DNA of 64,000 nt from Tetrapyrgos nigripes. Lineage: Eukaryota > Basidiomycota > Agaricomycetes > Agaricales > Campanellaceae. Of the stretch, positions 11,862-22,187 are shown one piece after another. The notes beneath the pieces were generated by a model. It saw only the letters and a program-made list of their open reading frames with translations. It ran no database searches and was not told the DNA's origin. Every line of letters starts with the position of its first letter. Within the stretch, counting starts at the first letter, position 1. Position numbers and translations under genes: made by a program. The DNA lies in contig JAACJM010000127.1 of assembly GCA_013368315.1 (NCBI GenBank), forward strand, positions 124,001 to 188,000. Reading direction: 5' to 3'.

Positions 11862-12782
11862 TCACCAAATATATGGGATGAGCCTGTATGGAACGTTTTT
11901 TTTGTATTCCCGATACACCACCCCTAGCTTTGAATCATTTTCAATGAGTTGTTCCTAAATTGTCAGGGTCAATGGAGTCATTAGTAAATTAGAAAGAGAG
12001 AGTTCCGTGTTACTTACCTCAAGAGGTATTTTGTACAGGAAAGCAGGTAAAGTGACGCATATCCCTGCCAGAGGGATCCAAGACCAAAATGAAATCGAGA
12101 ACAGAGCCATTTGGGTAAGAGCAAAACTAAGACAGGGGTCATTGAAAGGACATTGTCATTATGGCTTGGCTCACGTATAGATTGGGTGCCGAACATAAGC
12201 ATAGGGCCCAGTGGTAACAACTTGAGCCTTTTCCCTAACCTAAAGTAGTATCATTGAATGAGAACACAAAAAGAAAACGAGAAGAGTAAAACTCACCCCA
12301 ATGTAATGCATTTGCTTCCCCAGCGTGCGCACAGATACATCATGGAACAAAGTTATTGCCACGACGCCGACTGCGGCAAGTGTCCTAATCAAAGCCTTAT
12401 CCTCATCCTCAATCGTCAGACCACCACTTAGTAAACCAGTCTCTTGTAACCATCGAGGTTGTTCAAGCCTGTTAAATAAAACGGCAGCGAGGTAGGACAG
12501 TGGCACGCTAGCGACTGTGATTGCATGGAAAGGGGTGACGAGTCTTCCTAGTATGCTAGCTGGTGAAGAGGTAATTCTACCCCCTTGCGCGTCGCTCATG
12601 CTGTAGTATTGTCTTTGACGTGCAACTATGGGCGTAAAAAGAGGACTTGTTAACATTGAAAGGGTTTGAAGCAGACGTAAATGACACTCACCGACCACCC
12701 AAAATGATGCCAAAGTGGAACCGACGACAATAGCTTCAATGCCTTCCGTATGAGCAAGATTTATGCCTGCGAGATATTTCAT
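11862..12782 (-). CDS. ICMT/PEMT-like integral-membrane methyltransferase
   Basis: Five exons on the minus strand give a protein of roughly 230 residues, from ATG at 12782 to TGA at 11862-11864. Hydrophobic helices alternate with short loops. The C-terminal third carries the isoprenylcysteine carboxyl methyltransferase (ICMT) signature: VREKAQVVTTGPYAYVRHPIYT across one splice junction, the helix ALTQMALFSISFWSW, then LYKIPLEEQLIE and the ending YKKNVPYRLIPYIW. In the ICMT family the GPY-x-YVRHP motif binds S-adenosylmethionine at the membrane surface. The substrate could be an isoprenyl-cysteine or another lipid-like carboxylate; Agaricomycetes have many paralogues and this one need not be the a-factor enzyme. 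It lies beside an FMO and a P450, which may or may not be functionally meaningful. Confidence 0.82.
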
Positions 12783-12992
12783 GTTTGTGATGGAAAGGAA
12801 AGAGAAGAGAATGGGATAATATAGGGACTTTTAACTGTCGCTTTTATAGTCGGCATCCAGATGCATACCAGCTTCGACGCATTCGATGGGCTTGAAACAT
12901 GATGTGCTTCAGGGGTACGGCCAAAATGGTAATGGCTAAAGTTCGGATAAAATGGCTATAGAGGTCGATGACAAAAAGATTTGATGCGTGAC

Positions 12993-13268
12993 TCAAAGCC
13001 ATTCCAAGTCAGAGCGGTCAGCAAACTCCAAGTTTCGTCCTTGAGCGCACACTACCTTCACGATGCCCCAGATAATTGCAGGATGATGATCCCGCAACCC
13101 TTGCACATTCCTGTCATCGATACACACGGCCTTCAGCTCATCTCCCTTCAAACTCTTCAAAGAACGGTACACCGATTTCCGAGCATGAGTCTGCTCGAAA
13201 CTCAAGCCAAGGACGCGGACGGAAGGGAGGAAGCAGATAGAGCACTCGGCCAGTGTTTGTATTTCGCG
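12993..13268 (-). pseudogene. 3' fragment of an F-box pseudogene, cut off by the transposon stack
   Basis: The minus-strand frame ending at TGA 12993-12995 encodes SVRVLGLSFEQT...SLKGDELKAV...DDRNVQGLRDHHPA...GRNLEF. It aligns with the C-terminus of the intact gene at 30233-31553 (VSVLGLSFGQT...SLKGDGLKVV...DDRNVPDLWDKHPA...GRRLEF). The upstream part of the same gene continues on the other side of the element at 26724-27778. The join at the 8-base target duplication ATTTCGCG is consistent: the frame runs VSLYI on the right flank into REIQTL on the left flank. Confidence 0.85.
13261..13268. repeat. Left target-site duplication of the outer hAT element
   Basis: ATTTCGCG immediately precedes the terminal TAGGGTTGGG. 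The identical octamer is at 26724-26731, directly after the opposite terminus. An 8-base duplication is diagnostic of hAT-type insertion. Confidence 0.95.
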
Positions 13269-13639
13269 TAGGGTTGGGAAAGTTCGGTCCTGAACTTTGG
13301 TCCGGACCGAACTTCACTGGACTGAACCTCAAAGTTCAGAAATTCTGAGAACCGGACCACAAGTTCAGTTCACGGTCCAACGAGTCATTGGAGTTGGTGG
13401 ACCGGTAAAATCTGAAGCCGAGTGGGACAGATTTTTAAGGCACCCGAATTGTGTCTTTGTCTTCAACCACCATGTGCGCTCTTCGTCGGTTTTGCGCCAA
13501 GTTTATGGGCAGGTTGGTATTGTACTAGGCCAAATATATCATTTTTGTGCCTATTATCTGTGTGCTTTAGTCAGCTTTTCAATGAAGGCAACGCTGCTAG
13601 CCAAATGAGAGTAGCATTGGCATTGTTCGCTGAGTTACA

Positions 13640-14527
13640 CACCTGTGAAGCCCACCTAAGCGACCAAATATGATAGGACCAGGGATCATATGGTCCTATC
13701 AGATCTGATAGCTTAGACCCCTCCCCTCCATAGCGCGTTATTTATCCGTTAATTATGGAGGGACTTTGTAATTTCAGAGGGCTCTGGCAGCTGGGACGAT
13801 GGGAGGCGTCGTGGGAGGGATCGCTATGATGTCACCGTCGGGTTTGAGTGGCACTTCCCCGTCGGATTAGTTGCCGTCGTTGGTTCCGCTCGTTGTCCCG
13901 CCCTCCCGACAACAGCGAGCATGTATATACATCGAATAAAATCGTAAAAATTCGCAAAAAATTTATACTTCCCCGTCGGATCGGTCGCCGTCGTTTTCTC
14001 CACTCATTGTCCCGCCCTCCCGACAACAGTGAGCACATGTACATCAAACCGTAAAAGTTCGCAAAAAATTTATAGTAGATTACACCTGTCAGGTCCAGGT
14101 GGCGCTTCCCCCTCGGATCAGTCACTGTAATTGACACTGTACTCGATATGAAATATATTACATCTGTCGCAGGTGGCGCTCGTGGGCTTGGGTGGCACTT
14201 CCCTGTCGGATTAGTCGCTGTTTTTTTCTCCGCTCATTGTCCCGCCCTCCCGAAAACAGCGAGCACGCATGTACATCAAGTAAAATCGTAAAAATTCGCA
14301 AAAAAATTATAGTAGACCACGACATGAAATAGATTACATCTGTCGGGTCCAAGTGGCGCTTCCTCCTCGGATCAGTCACTGTAATTGACACTATGCTACA
14401 ACATGAAATATATTACATCTGTCGGGTCAGGTGGCGCTTCCCCGATGGATTAGTCACTGTTGTTTTCTGCGCCATTGTCCCGCCCTCCCGACAACAGCGA
14501 GCATATATGTACATCGAATAAAACTGT
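13640..14527 (+). repeat. Left terminal/subterminal inverted-repeat array of the KDZ element
   Basis: After the shared terminal ~220 bases come about four variant units built around CCCGCCCTCCCGACAACAG, near 13899, 14011, 14242 and 14477. Each is followed by an A/T-rich run (AAAATCGTAAAAATTCGCAA). They alternate with a second module containing GTCACTGTAATTGACACT. The mirror array occurs at the right end. Such arrays are plausible transposase binding sites. Near the tip is a hairpin, GATAGGACCA (13672-13681) pairing with TGGTCCTATC (13691-13700). Confidence 0.85.
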
Positions 14528-14699
14528 AGGAAAATGGAAAAAAGTATTCTACGGTGTCACTCGGAATACATATCTCTTCCTTAAGTCAAATATACGGTTA
14601 TTAATGGTCCAAGACCTCGAATCTCTTGTTTTTCAATAAATACATAGTGTAAAATTGTATGTGAGTATGATGGGTACCGAATGAGACAAAGAGACATAG

Positions 14700-16938
14700 C
14701 TAGTTACCACTACAGCTCCTCTGCCCATCCACAGCCTCATCCTCATAATCCTCAACAAACTCAGCACTCTTAAAGGCCTCCACCGTCTTCCTAGAGCTAG
14801 CCGTTCTCTTCTGGTTCTGCTTCTTTGGCGCTTGTTTCTGGGGAGCTGCGTTTTCGTTGGGTTTGGTGTGCTGAGCGCGTTTGTTTGGGCCACATGCAAC
14901 TCCTTTGTCAGACCGTTCCTTTCGAGTTCGTTTTCCTAATCCCATGGCCTTCTCATGCTCCTCCTGATGCCTTGCTCTCTCCTGCGTTGTTAACTCCACC
15001 CATTTACAGGTCCCGATCTCGAGTGCATGGTGTAGCTTGCAGACGTCATCCATAGAAAGCTTGGTTGCATTGATAATGGCACCATTATTGATATCCTTGG
15101 GCCAAACCAGCTTGACCTTGAGTCTTTGAACAATTGCCGTGTCATAACTGTTGTAGTTCATTTGGACACACTCTCGGACTGTGAAACCTATAAAGTAGTC
15201 AGTACAAAAGTAGTCAGTATAGTAGCAAAAAAAAAATAACAAATGCTAACATACGTAGGCTGCTTGATATCATACTGGTGCATTGAGCACGGAGCTCAGC
15301 TCCAGAGTCAATACCCCTTTGCCCTGGATACCACAATATTAGCATTTACAATTCAGAGGGAGATAGACCAACTTACTACTGTCACCTTTCGCTCCATACA
15401 TTTGAAAATCAGCGAGAATGTCCCAAGGCTCAAGCCGTAAATTCTTTCGAAAGAAAGCCATGGTGTCTAGCCCACCAATAGCAAACCCAGGACGGCCTTT
15501 GTCGTCACGACTACTGGGAGTCACCATAAAAAATCCAAGAGCCCCGGTGCGTGAATAGAGGTTGTTCAACTAGATTAAAGCTTGAGCTAAAAGGTGATCA
15601 TCAGGGAAATAGAAATCATACCTCAACACCCATCTTGTCTGTAAAAACCCGGATATCCTGGGCAGCTGACAGAGGAGAAATGCGAGCACCCATTGCTTTC
15701 GCCTCCCTGTAATCGAGTACGTCTTGCTTCAGTTTGGAAATGGCATCCTTGTCCTTTGCAATTTTTTGAACTTCAGGGTCATTGTCGATGAAACGATGCA
15801 ATTCACCCGCATGCAGATTATCTATAGACATGCGTAAGCCATCAAGAAAGGTCTATAGAGTTCATATGACTTACTGTTGTTCAGGCCCTGAACCTTCACA
15901 TAGTGCATTAGAGCATTCCTGGTTGACACCTCGTTTTGGTGGGATCGGAAGTGGGAAGAGGTGGAGAGGAGCTTTTCAACTGCCTCAAATCTGACTCCTT
16001 CCTCCTCCGCGATAGCCTTCAAAGCTTCCTGGTGAGCCTTCCCAGCTTCGATGAGTCAGTCCATCAACTTCGCACGTTTGGCTTTGGCGAGGGCAGCAGA
16101 AGCTGAAATTGCCTGTTTTTGCGTGTCTGAAAGTTTAGGGCCCCTTTGGGAGCGAGGGTACTGCAAAGGAAGATGACCGTTCAGCTCTAAATGAGCCAGA
16201 GCTGAGGGATAGTGACAGGAGGAGGCAGAGGTGTGTAGATCAGTGGCTGTACCCCCAGGATGAGTAGATGTCGAAGACAAAGACTGTCGAGTTTTTGATA
16301 CTTCAGACATGGTGGAAGTGGGCTTGTGGTTTGTGGTGTCTATGGGAGTGATTTCTGTATCATTATGCTCTGCTGGTGGTGCATGCTGAACACTGACAGG
16401 AGCTGGCATGGGGCCAGGAGCCACAGGAGCATCTGAGGAGAAATCAAGTTGCCACAGGCCAGAGGATGAACCTATGGCATTACTTTTAGTATTAGGGAAA
16501 GGGGTGGTGTTCTCCATAGCAGCAGTGACTAAGGAATAGTCAAACCCAAATGGTTGGAGCCTGTTGACATCAATATCATCCTTGAGAAGCTCAGCAAGCA
16601 GGGATTTAGGTTTGTTATTTGACGGTGTCACAGACTCTGGCATGAAGGTGAATGGAAAATGCTGACCAGTGGAACTGGAAAAAATCGAAGAAGGGCTGTT
16701 CCCAGTGTCTTCAGCTCTTCCAGTATGGTTATAATACCAAGCATGATCAATGGTAGAGTCAACAGGATTGAGAAGAGAATTGAGCGGTGGCATCCAAGGG
16801 CAAAGAAAAGTCGTAGAGGTAGTGGACGGCCAGAGGTGGTACACAGCGTTACTGGTCACTGGTCAGGGACCCCAGTATTCCTGGCAAAAGAATTTCAACA
16901 AAACACATCAACAATGTCACGTCTCTGTGATAATGCAT
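14700..16938 (-). pseudogene. KDZ-associated conserved protein of unknown function, with nonsense codons
   Basis: The minus-strand gene starts plausibly at the ATG at 16936-16938 (MHYHRD, then an intron) and ends at TAG 14700-14702. A long Ser/Pro/Thr-rich N-terminal half ends in LSDTQKQAISASAALAKAKR. It is followed by a helical region (EAGKAHQEALKAIAEEEGVR, NEVSTRNALMHYVKVQGLNN) and a C-terminal domain with RTGALGFFMVTPSSRDDKGR, FFRKNLRLEPWDILADF and VRECVQMNYNSYD, then a basic Lys/Arg tail. I recall similar proteins near KDZ transposases in many Agaricomycetes, without assigned function. Two in-frame TGA codons interrupt it, at 16863-16865 (GP*PV) and 16056-16058 (MD*LI); coding potential continues in frame after each. 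The rest splices cleanly through at least six further exons. Confidence 0.7.
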
Positions 16939-17251
16939 CCACCACCCTCTGCCACCCGACACACTAGCAAGTGGCTAGGAGCTGGTACTCGGAGGTTGCT
17001 CGGAGGTATCAGTCAAATCAAAATCAAAATCAGTTAAGCTGATCCCATGACTAACATTTAATTCAAAAGCTGGTGCATAAGCGAGAAGAGAGTCAACAGA
17101 TGTCCAAAGGCTCACCTGCAAGCAAGATGAACGTCAGCCTAGCTGTGGCTCTCACTGACAGTTACTCTGAGAATTAGTCAGTGGCGTGTATTAGCGAGCA
17201 GTGAGCATGCATGGATACGCATGGACATGGTTCAATTTCTTGTTTCTGAAT

Positions 17252-17284
17252 CCCCACCACCACCACCACCACCACCACCACCAT
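17252..17284. repeat. (CAC)n trinucleotide microsatellite
   Basis: An uninterrupted run of about ten CAC/CCA units inside the KDZ element, upstream of the viroplasmin-like gene. It does not lie in a supported coding frame. Confidence 0.85.
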
Positions 17285-17773
17285 TTCCAACCTCCACTTT
17301 TCCTACTGTTGAAATCCACAGTCAGAGTGTCATCAATGGGTAAGAAAATCTTGTTCTACAAAATGATGCTCATCCACTGAAGTCTTTTACGCAGTCAAAG
17401 ATACTCGATTGGAAAAAGGTAAAGGTAGAGCCACAACAAGTAAGTGAATCCCGTATAATCATTAACCAGAAATCTTTGTATGCTGACCCAGAGTTTTTCA
17501 TCAGACCGGACATGAACACAACAGTTGAACCGGGATGCTGTAGCTGCTCTTTTGCAAGGCGAGTACTTCTTCTATATTCTTCGAGTGCATCAAACAATAA
17601 GCATGGTATGTTCAGAGCACGAGAAACTCAACGATGCTAGGGAGTGGGGGATGGGTGAGTTATCCCTTTTACCTGAGGTGTATTTGCTGATTGTTCGTCA
17701 ATGTACCAGCTGCATTAAGGAAGGAAATAGAATGTCTCCTTGCAGGTGAGTAGACTCTAAACCCACCCTTTTC

Positions 17774-18572
17774 ATGTTAGAGCAATCCGGAGATGACAAA
17801 GATACCAATTCAGGAGGTGAAGAAGCAAGCAATTCCGATCTCTATGAGACAGACAGTGAGCCGGAATCCGGACCAGTCCTCCAAGTCATTCCTCCACAGC
17901 GAGTCAGCACCCCTCCACCATCCTATGCATCAGGCCTACCTCAAGTGACCCAGCGTCATCCTCCCTCGACCCCCAGCATCATCCTCCAACTCATCAACCT
18001 CAACCAACCGTAACCCCTCAGTGCCAGGCAGTTACACGCACTCCCAGAGGTGGTCATCGAAAGCAATGGGAAGCATATGTTGTTTACCATGGTCGGAGCG
18101 TTGGAGCCTTTGGCAGCTGGTAAGTTCCTTGGTACAGACTGGAGGTATATCTAATTATTTTTTTTTTGTAGGAGGCAAGTGGAAGCAATCATCAAAGATG
18201 ACGAAAACTCGGTCATTAAGGGATTCCAATCTTTATCCCTTGCCAAGCAATCTTATCAACTTGCCTCCACTTCTGGTGTCCTGAATGCTATCAGCTTCCA
18301 GCTGCAAACTGGTGAGCCTCACTGGGTTGTTACCCAGGGCATACACCCTGGAGTTTACAAGACAAGGTATGTATTCTTTGACTTCTTTTCTTTTTCTTTG
18401 ACTCAACGCATTCTTCAGGCATGAAGTGATCAGGGATGGGTTGTATTATGGTAGAGGGGCTGTGTATCCACATAATAATGCCAAAGATGCCAACGCATTT
18501 TTTGTTGCAGAGTATATGGCTGAATGTGTTCTGAAGCTTGAGCCAGCCTTTGTTATTACTCCCTTGAACTAA
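17774..18572 (+). pseudogene. Viroplasmin / RNase H1 N-terminal-like protein in the KDZ element
   Basis: The 3' exons are clear: YVVYHGRSVGAFGSW splices at about 18119 into RQVEAIIKDDENSVIKGFQS and so on, then at about 18367 into RHEVIRDGLYYGRGAVYPHN, ending at TAA 18570-18572. Two segments (YVVYHGRSVGAF...VIKGFQS and HWVVTQGIHPGVYKTR...AVYPH) resemble the small caulimovirus viroplasmin/RNase H1 N-terminal fold, which binds RNA-DNA hybrids. This similarity is by pattern only. Upstream, an acidic Ser/Pro-rich stretch from an ATG at 17774 reads into a different frame near 17970, where one base seems to be missing, so the 5' part is decayed or the model is incomplete. The true start may be further upstream. 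Confidence 0.5.
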
Positions 18573-18771
18573 GTTCTTATGTAGATTTTTGTGTACTTAA
18601 GATACTACAGGCGAAATCTGAAGCTTAAGCCAGCCTTTGTTATTACTCCCTTTTTATGTAGTTTTTTGTGTACTTAAGATACTATGAGCGAAATCTGAAG
18701 CTTGAGCCAGCCTTTGTTATTACTCCCTTTTTATGTAGTTTTTTGTGTACTTAAGAAACTACGAGCGAAAT
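18533..18771 (+). repeat. Three tandem copies of a 75-87 base unit
   Basis: Units begin with GAAGCTTGAGCCAGCCTTTG at 18533, 18620 and 18697 and end with (A/G)GCGAAAT. The first unit contains the last codons and stop of the viroplasmin-like gene, so the array duplicates the gene's 3' end and downstream DNA. Confidence 0.9.
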
Positions 18772-18772
18772 G

Positions 18773-19685
18773 CATCTCCTTCCACTTGTATGAACTTTTT
18801 GACAGTCTGAAGGACTTGGGGAAATTCAATAGACAGCAAGCTACATAATCGACACAAGTTGCAAGTTTTTGAAGGCTGTGGCTATGTCAACTTCCAAATT
18901 TAGTATGCACTCCTCCTCATCTGACCGCTACAATTGTCAAGTTTCCTGATTTGAAGCTCTGATTCTTACTTCCTGCTGTAATAATTAAGTATCCAAGATT
19001 CTAGTACTTACAGGCATTTTTAACATTTTTTTAGTGAAACAAAGGCCTTGAAATGCCTTCTGCACTCAACATTTCAGGTACATTTCCAGATAAAAAGGTT
19101 GGGGTCTATCTGCATGTGCTATGGTCTGCTGCTGTATCAATTATTACTCCAAATTATTACCTGAACTCGTAAAATAATCCCTGTGCCCTCAGTATTTACT
19201 GAAGCAATGATACAGACTGAAAAGTGAACTTAAAATTTCGAGTTGAACCAGCAATTATGGAAGTATATCTTGGTATTCTGAGCTGATTTTTTGGATTCAA
19301 GATGAGCTTGTATGTAGTTCCAACATATGTCAAATAGAAGTTTAACGGAGCACCTTTTACTTTTTTGATACTTCGTTCCAAGTATCTGATAGGATTCTGA
19401 ATTGCCCTTGAAGCATTTAGTGCACTACATTAGATAGGCTTGATAGTTTTCCCCAAAATTTTACCAGAACCAAGTTACAGTATCCCTAAGTCTGTTCAGA
19501 TGATATTTGAGCTGGACATTGGCCTGGACACCTTGTCATTGTCGTTCTCGACATTGAGCAGCTATTCCGGATGTACGGTCTGGAGCTGGCTCCCAATTCA
19601 TTAGACTATCTCGCCTCACTCATACATGCATGGATGGCATACAACTTTTCGATTTCAAGATGATTGTACAACTACAGTAATGTGA
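18773..19685. other. A/T-rich non-coding tract inside the KDZ element
   Basis: About 900 bases between the viroplasmin-like and TET/JBP genes. Open frames are short and unconvincing. It likely holds the 3' ends of the two converging genes; nothing else was recognised. Confidence 0.5.
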
Positions 19686-21849
19686 TTACATTTTTTTAGC
19701 GGCCAAGACTTCATCCAGAGTAGCAAACATCCCAAGTACCTCCTCCCTTCGACCAGCTTTGTGCTCCTCCACCTTTGCCCATTCTTCTGCAGGAAAGTTG
19801 GTTTTGATATCAACCTCTGTCTGACCGCCATCATCTAACCACCGCCATATCCCACCTGCTGTATACTGGGTGATGCTGTAGCGAGTTTCACCCTGCAGAA
19901 CCCCAATGTTGGAATGAAGGAGTAGGGCTGAAGGAATGAGGATAGTGCAGCCGGGAGGAAACTTGATGACGAGTTTGAGGTCCCAGAGGACCAAGTGTCC
20001 ACCGTGCTTGTAGTCAAAATTCCCAAGGGCGGTGATGGCACACATTCCGTGAGCTGTATTCTTTGCATCGGTATGAATGAAGGTCCGAGTACGAGGACCA
20101 AAGTTGATGGTAATGCATGAAAACACTAGGGCTCCTGGCGGATCGGATGGCATCCGACAATCCGAGCGATAACCACTCGGATTCGGATGGCGGATGGCCT
20201 CTCTGAGAGCTCAATATCTGACGGATACCATCCGACCAATCCGAGGATTATCTGCGGATGGATTAATGGCGTGGGAAGGTGTTGTCCAACGGCTGTTGTT
20301 ACCTTATTTAGGTCAGTCCCCAAGGTACTATACATGTCATTCTTGATTTTTGTATCTCTGAAAGCAACATGTGCTTTAGAACAACAGGATATGGTCCAAA
20401 TACGGACACCAACAATGGTCTAGTTGGTGTGAGAACCTCTATTGTTTGCACGCCAAAAGACTCTGTATTTGAGAAATCCAGTAATTACTGTAAGTACAGT
20501 ACATCGAAGCATAGTAATAGACAAAATTACATTAAAAGGATCAAAAAAAATGTAGAAAAAGACTCAGTATTGCGACACAGCATGGGTGGGTACCATCCGC
20601 AGATTAATCCGGATTGTCGGATGCTATCCGCAGATGCGGATTAGGATGTTTGACTTGCCAAATCCGAGCGGATGCATCTGCATCTGAGTCAAATCCGATC
20701 CACCAGGAGCCCTAGAAAACACACTTTTCTTGAAGTTGGGCTTGAAGTCCTTGGGTGGAGCGCCAAGAGCTTTCATGACTCAGCGAAAGAGCTTCATACC
20801 TTGAAAGTAATAGATGTAGTTTCTGGGTGAAAACACAGCATAGGCGGCTGTATGTAGGTGTATGCTTAAGGGAAATAAAACAGAAGATGGGCACTCACAG
20901 CTTTGAGCATGGGCAATAATAGTAAAGCAAGGGTCAGAGAGCAGGCCCTTCATCATCTCACGGTGTTTCACAAGACGCATAGGTTGGGGCTGTCCCTTCC
21001 CAAAAGAATGACCGTATGCTGCAGAGCCGAAGCCTCAACCGCGTTTTGATGCTTTCTCAGCAGCGGTGAAGTCAGCGGCGCTACCAGTCTCAGTGATCAG
21101 CTGTGCTGCGGTGTCGATGGCTTGCTCGTACTGAAGGGTGGCGGGTTTCTTAGCAATAGCGCTGATGACTCTGTCCTCAGCTGTGACAAGAGGAATGGAT
21201 TGGCTACTATCATTGAGTAATTGTGAAGAAAGAAAGAAAATAGGGACACGCACCTGCCATCATTTTTCACCAATTCAAACCCATTGTCTAGAAACCACTC
21301 CAGCGGGCAGTTAACTGTTCTTCCCTTCATATCCTGCTCAACTGCGACATATCCACCATGTGCAACAGGCAATGTATCTGATTTGAGGGAACTGAGGAAG
21401 GGCTGGGATGTCGTTGCTGCAATAGATGCATTGTAGGCAGTGAGGTGACCTTTTTCTTCACACTGGCACTCTCGCTGCTGTGCGCGTTTGCGACTTCGAT
21501 AGCTGGGTTGGCTTTCCAAAGGTGCCAGTCGTTTGTTAGGATTGGGAACAGGAATGTCGGAAGAAGGGCTCGATAAAGGAGAGGCATACTCGTAAGGGTG
21601 GGTGCTGCCGTTGGAAGATAGGCTGACTGGGAAAACTAGTGGAGGAGAGGCGTTTTCTTCATCGTCAGAGTTGTCAGCATGGGCATTGGGATGAAAGGCT
21701 CAGTCAACGAGGCAACCAACGTTGACCTGGTGGGAAGGGCGAAACACTTGGAGCTCCGCATAGACTTTGCCATTGTGAAGCTATGTAGAAGGGATATTAG
21801 CCATGTTATAGTTATAAGATCAAGAGGAACTCACTTCTCGAGGTTTCAT
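19686..21849 (-). pseudogene. TET/JBP-family 2OG-Fe(II) dioxygenase, disrupted by a MITE and nonsense codons
   Basis: TET/JBP enzymes oxidise 5-methylcytosine or thymine in DNA, and fungal members are known passengers of KDZ transposons. The start is the ATG at 21847-21849 (MKPRE, spliced to LHNGKVYAELQVF); the stop is TAA at 19686-19688. The core is easy to see: TINFGPRTRTFIHTDAKN carries the HxD iron ligands, HGGHLVLWDL and FPPGCTILIPSALLLHSN carry the third His, and GETRYSITQYTAGGIWRW carries the 2-oxoglutarate-binding Arg. The catalytic residues are all present. The gene is broken by the 588-base MITE at 20127-20714, inside the core just before TINFG, and by in-frame TGA at 21700-21702 (VD*AF), 21035-21037 (RG*GF) and 20780-20782 (FR*VM). 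The disordered N-terminal part is rich in Ser/Pro. Confidence 0.85.
20127..20714. mobile_element. hAT-type MITE (588 bases) inside the TET/JBP gene
   Basis: The ends are TAGGGCTCCTGG and its complement, followed by GGATCGGAT-type motifs and many subterminal ATCCG(A/C) repeats. It is flanked by a perfect 8-base duplication, GAAAACAC (20119-20126 and 20715-20722). It has no transposase and differs in terminal sequence from the outer hAT element. It interrupts the coding exon of the dioxygenase: the sense frame reads KKSVFS straight across the empty site into CITINFG. Confidence 0.95.
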
Positions 21850-22187
21850 TTTGTAGGACCCTTTAAAGAAAAGGCATTAGCCAAGGATTGGCCAAGGAAA
21901 AGATGTAGTGTACATGTCTCTCTTGGCTAGTCCATCCAAGTAACCTCTGGGCTTACTCAGCGGTTCCCTAGGCCTATAATTTAGACCATTCAGAACCATC
22001 GAGTAGGCCCAGTGGTAACTTGAGTCGGCTAGAGAAGAGAAGAAAATGTACTTACAAGTGGAGGCAAAACACGCTGAGTTGCAAGTCGCGATCGAGAACA
22101 AGTCACAAGTTAGTCAACACAAGTCAGAAAGTCACGTGAAAGACAGATGCGTTTTGGTCACGTCTGCATGACTTGGTCAACAACGCA
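21850..22187. promoter_or_regulatory. Divergent promoter region between TET/JBP and KDZ transposase genes
   Basis: About 340 bases separate the two divergent start codons. The interval contains repeated AAGTCA-type motifs (near 22100-22130) and no supported exon. It is probably a shared bidirectional promoter; this is inferred from layout only. Confidence 0.45.

Noticed and set aside
17370..17597. Minus-strand 75-codon frame in the KDZ element
   Set aside because: It overlaps likely plus-strand leader exons of the viroplasmin-like gene and has no motif.
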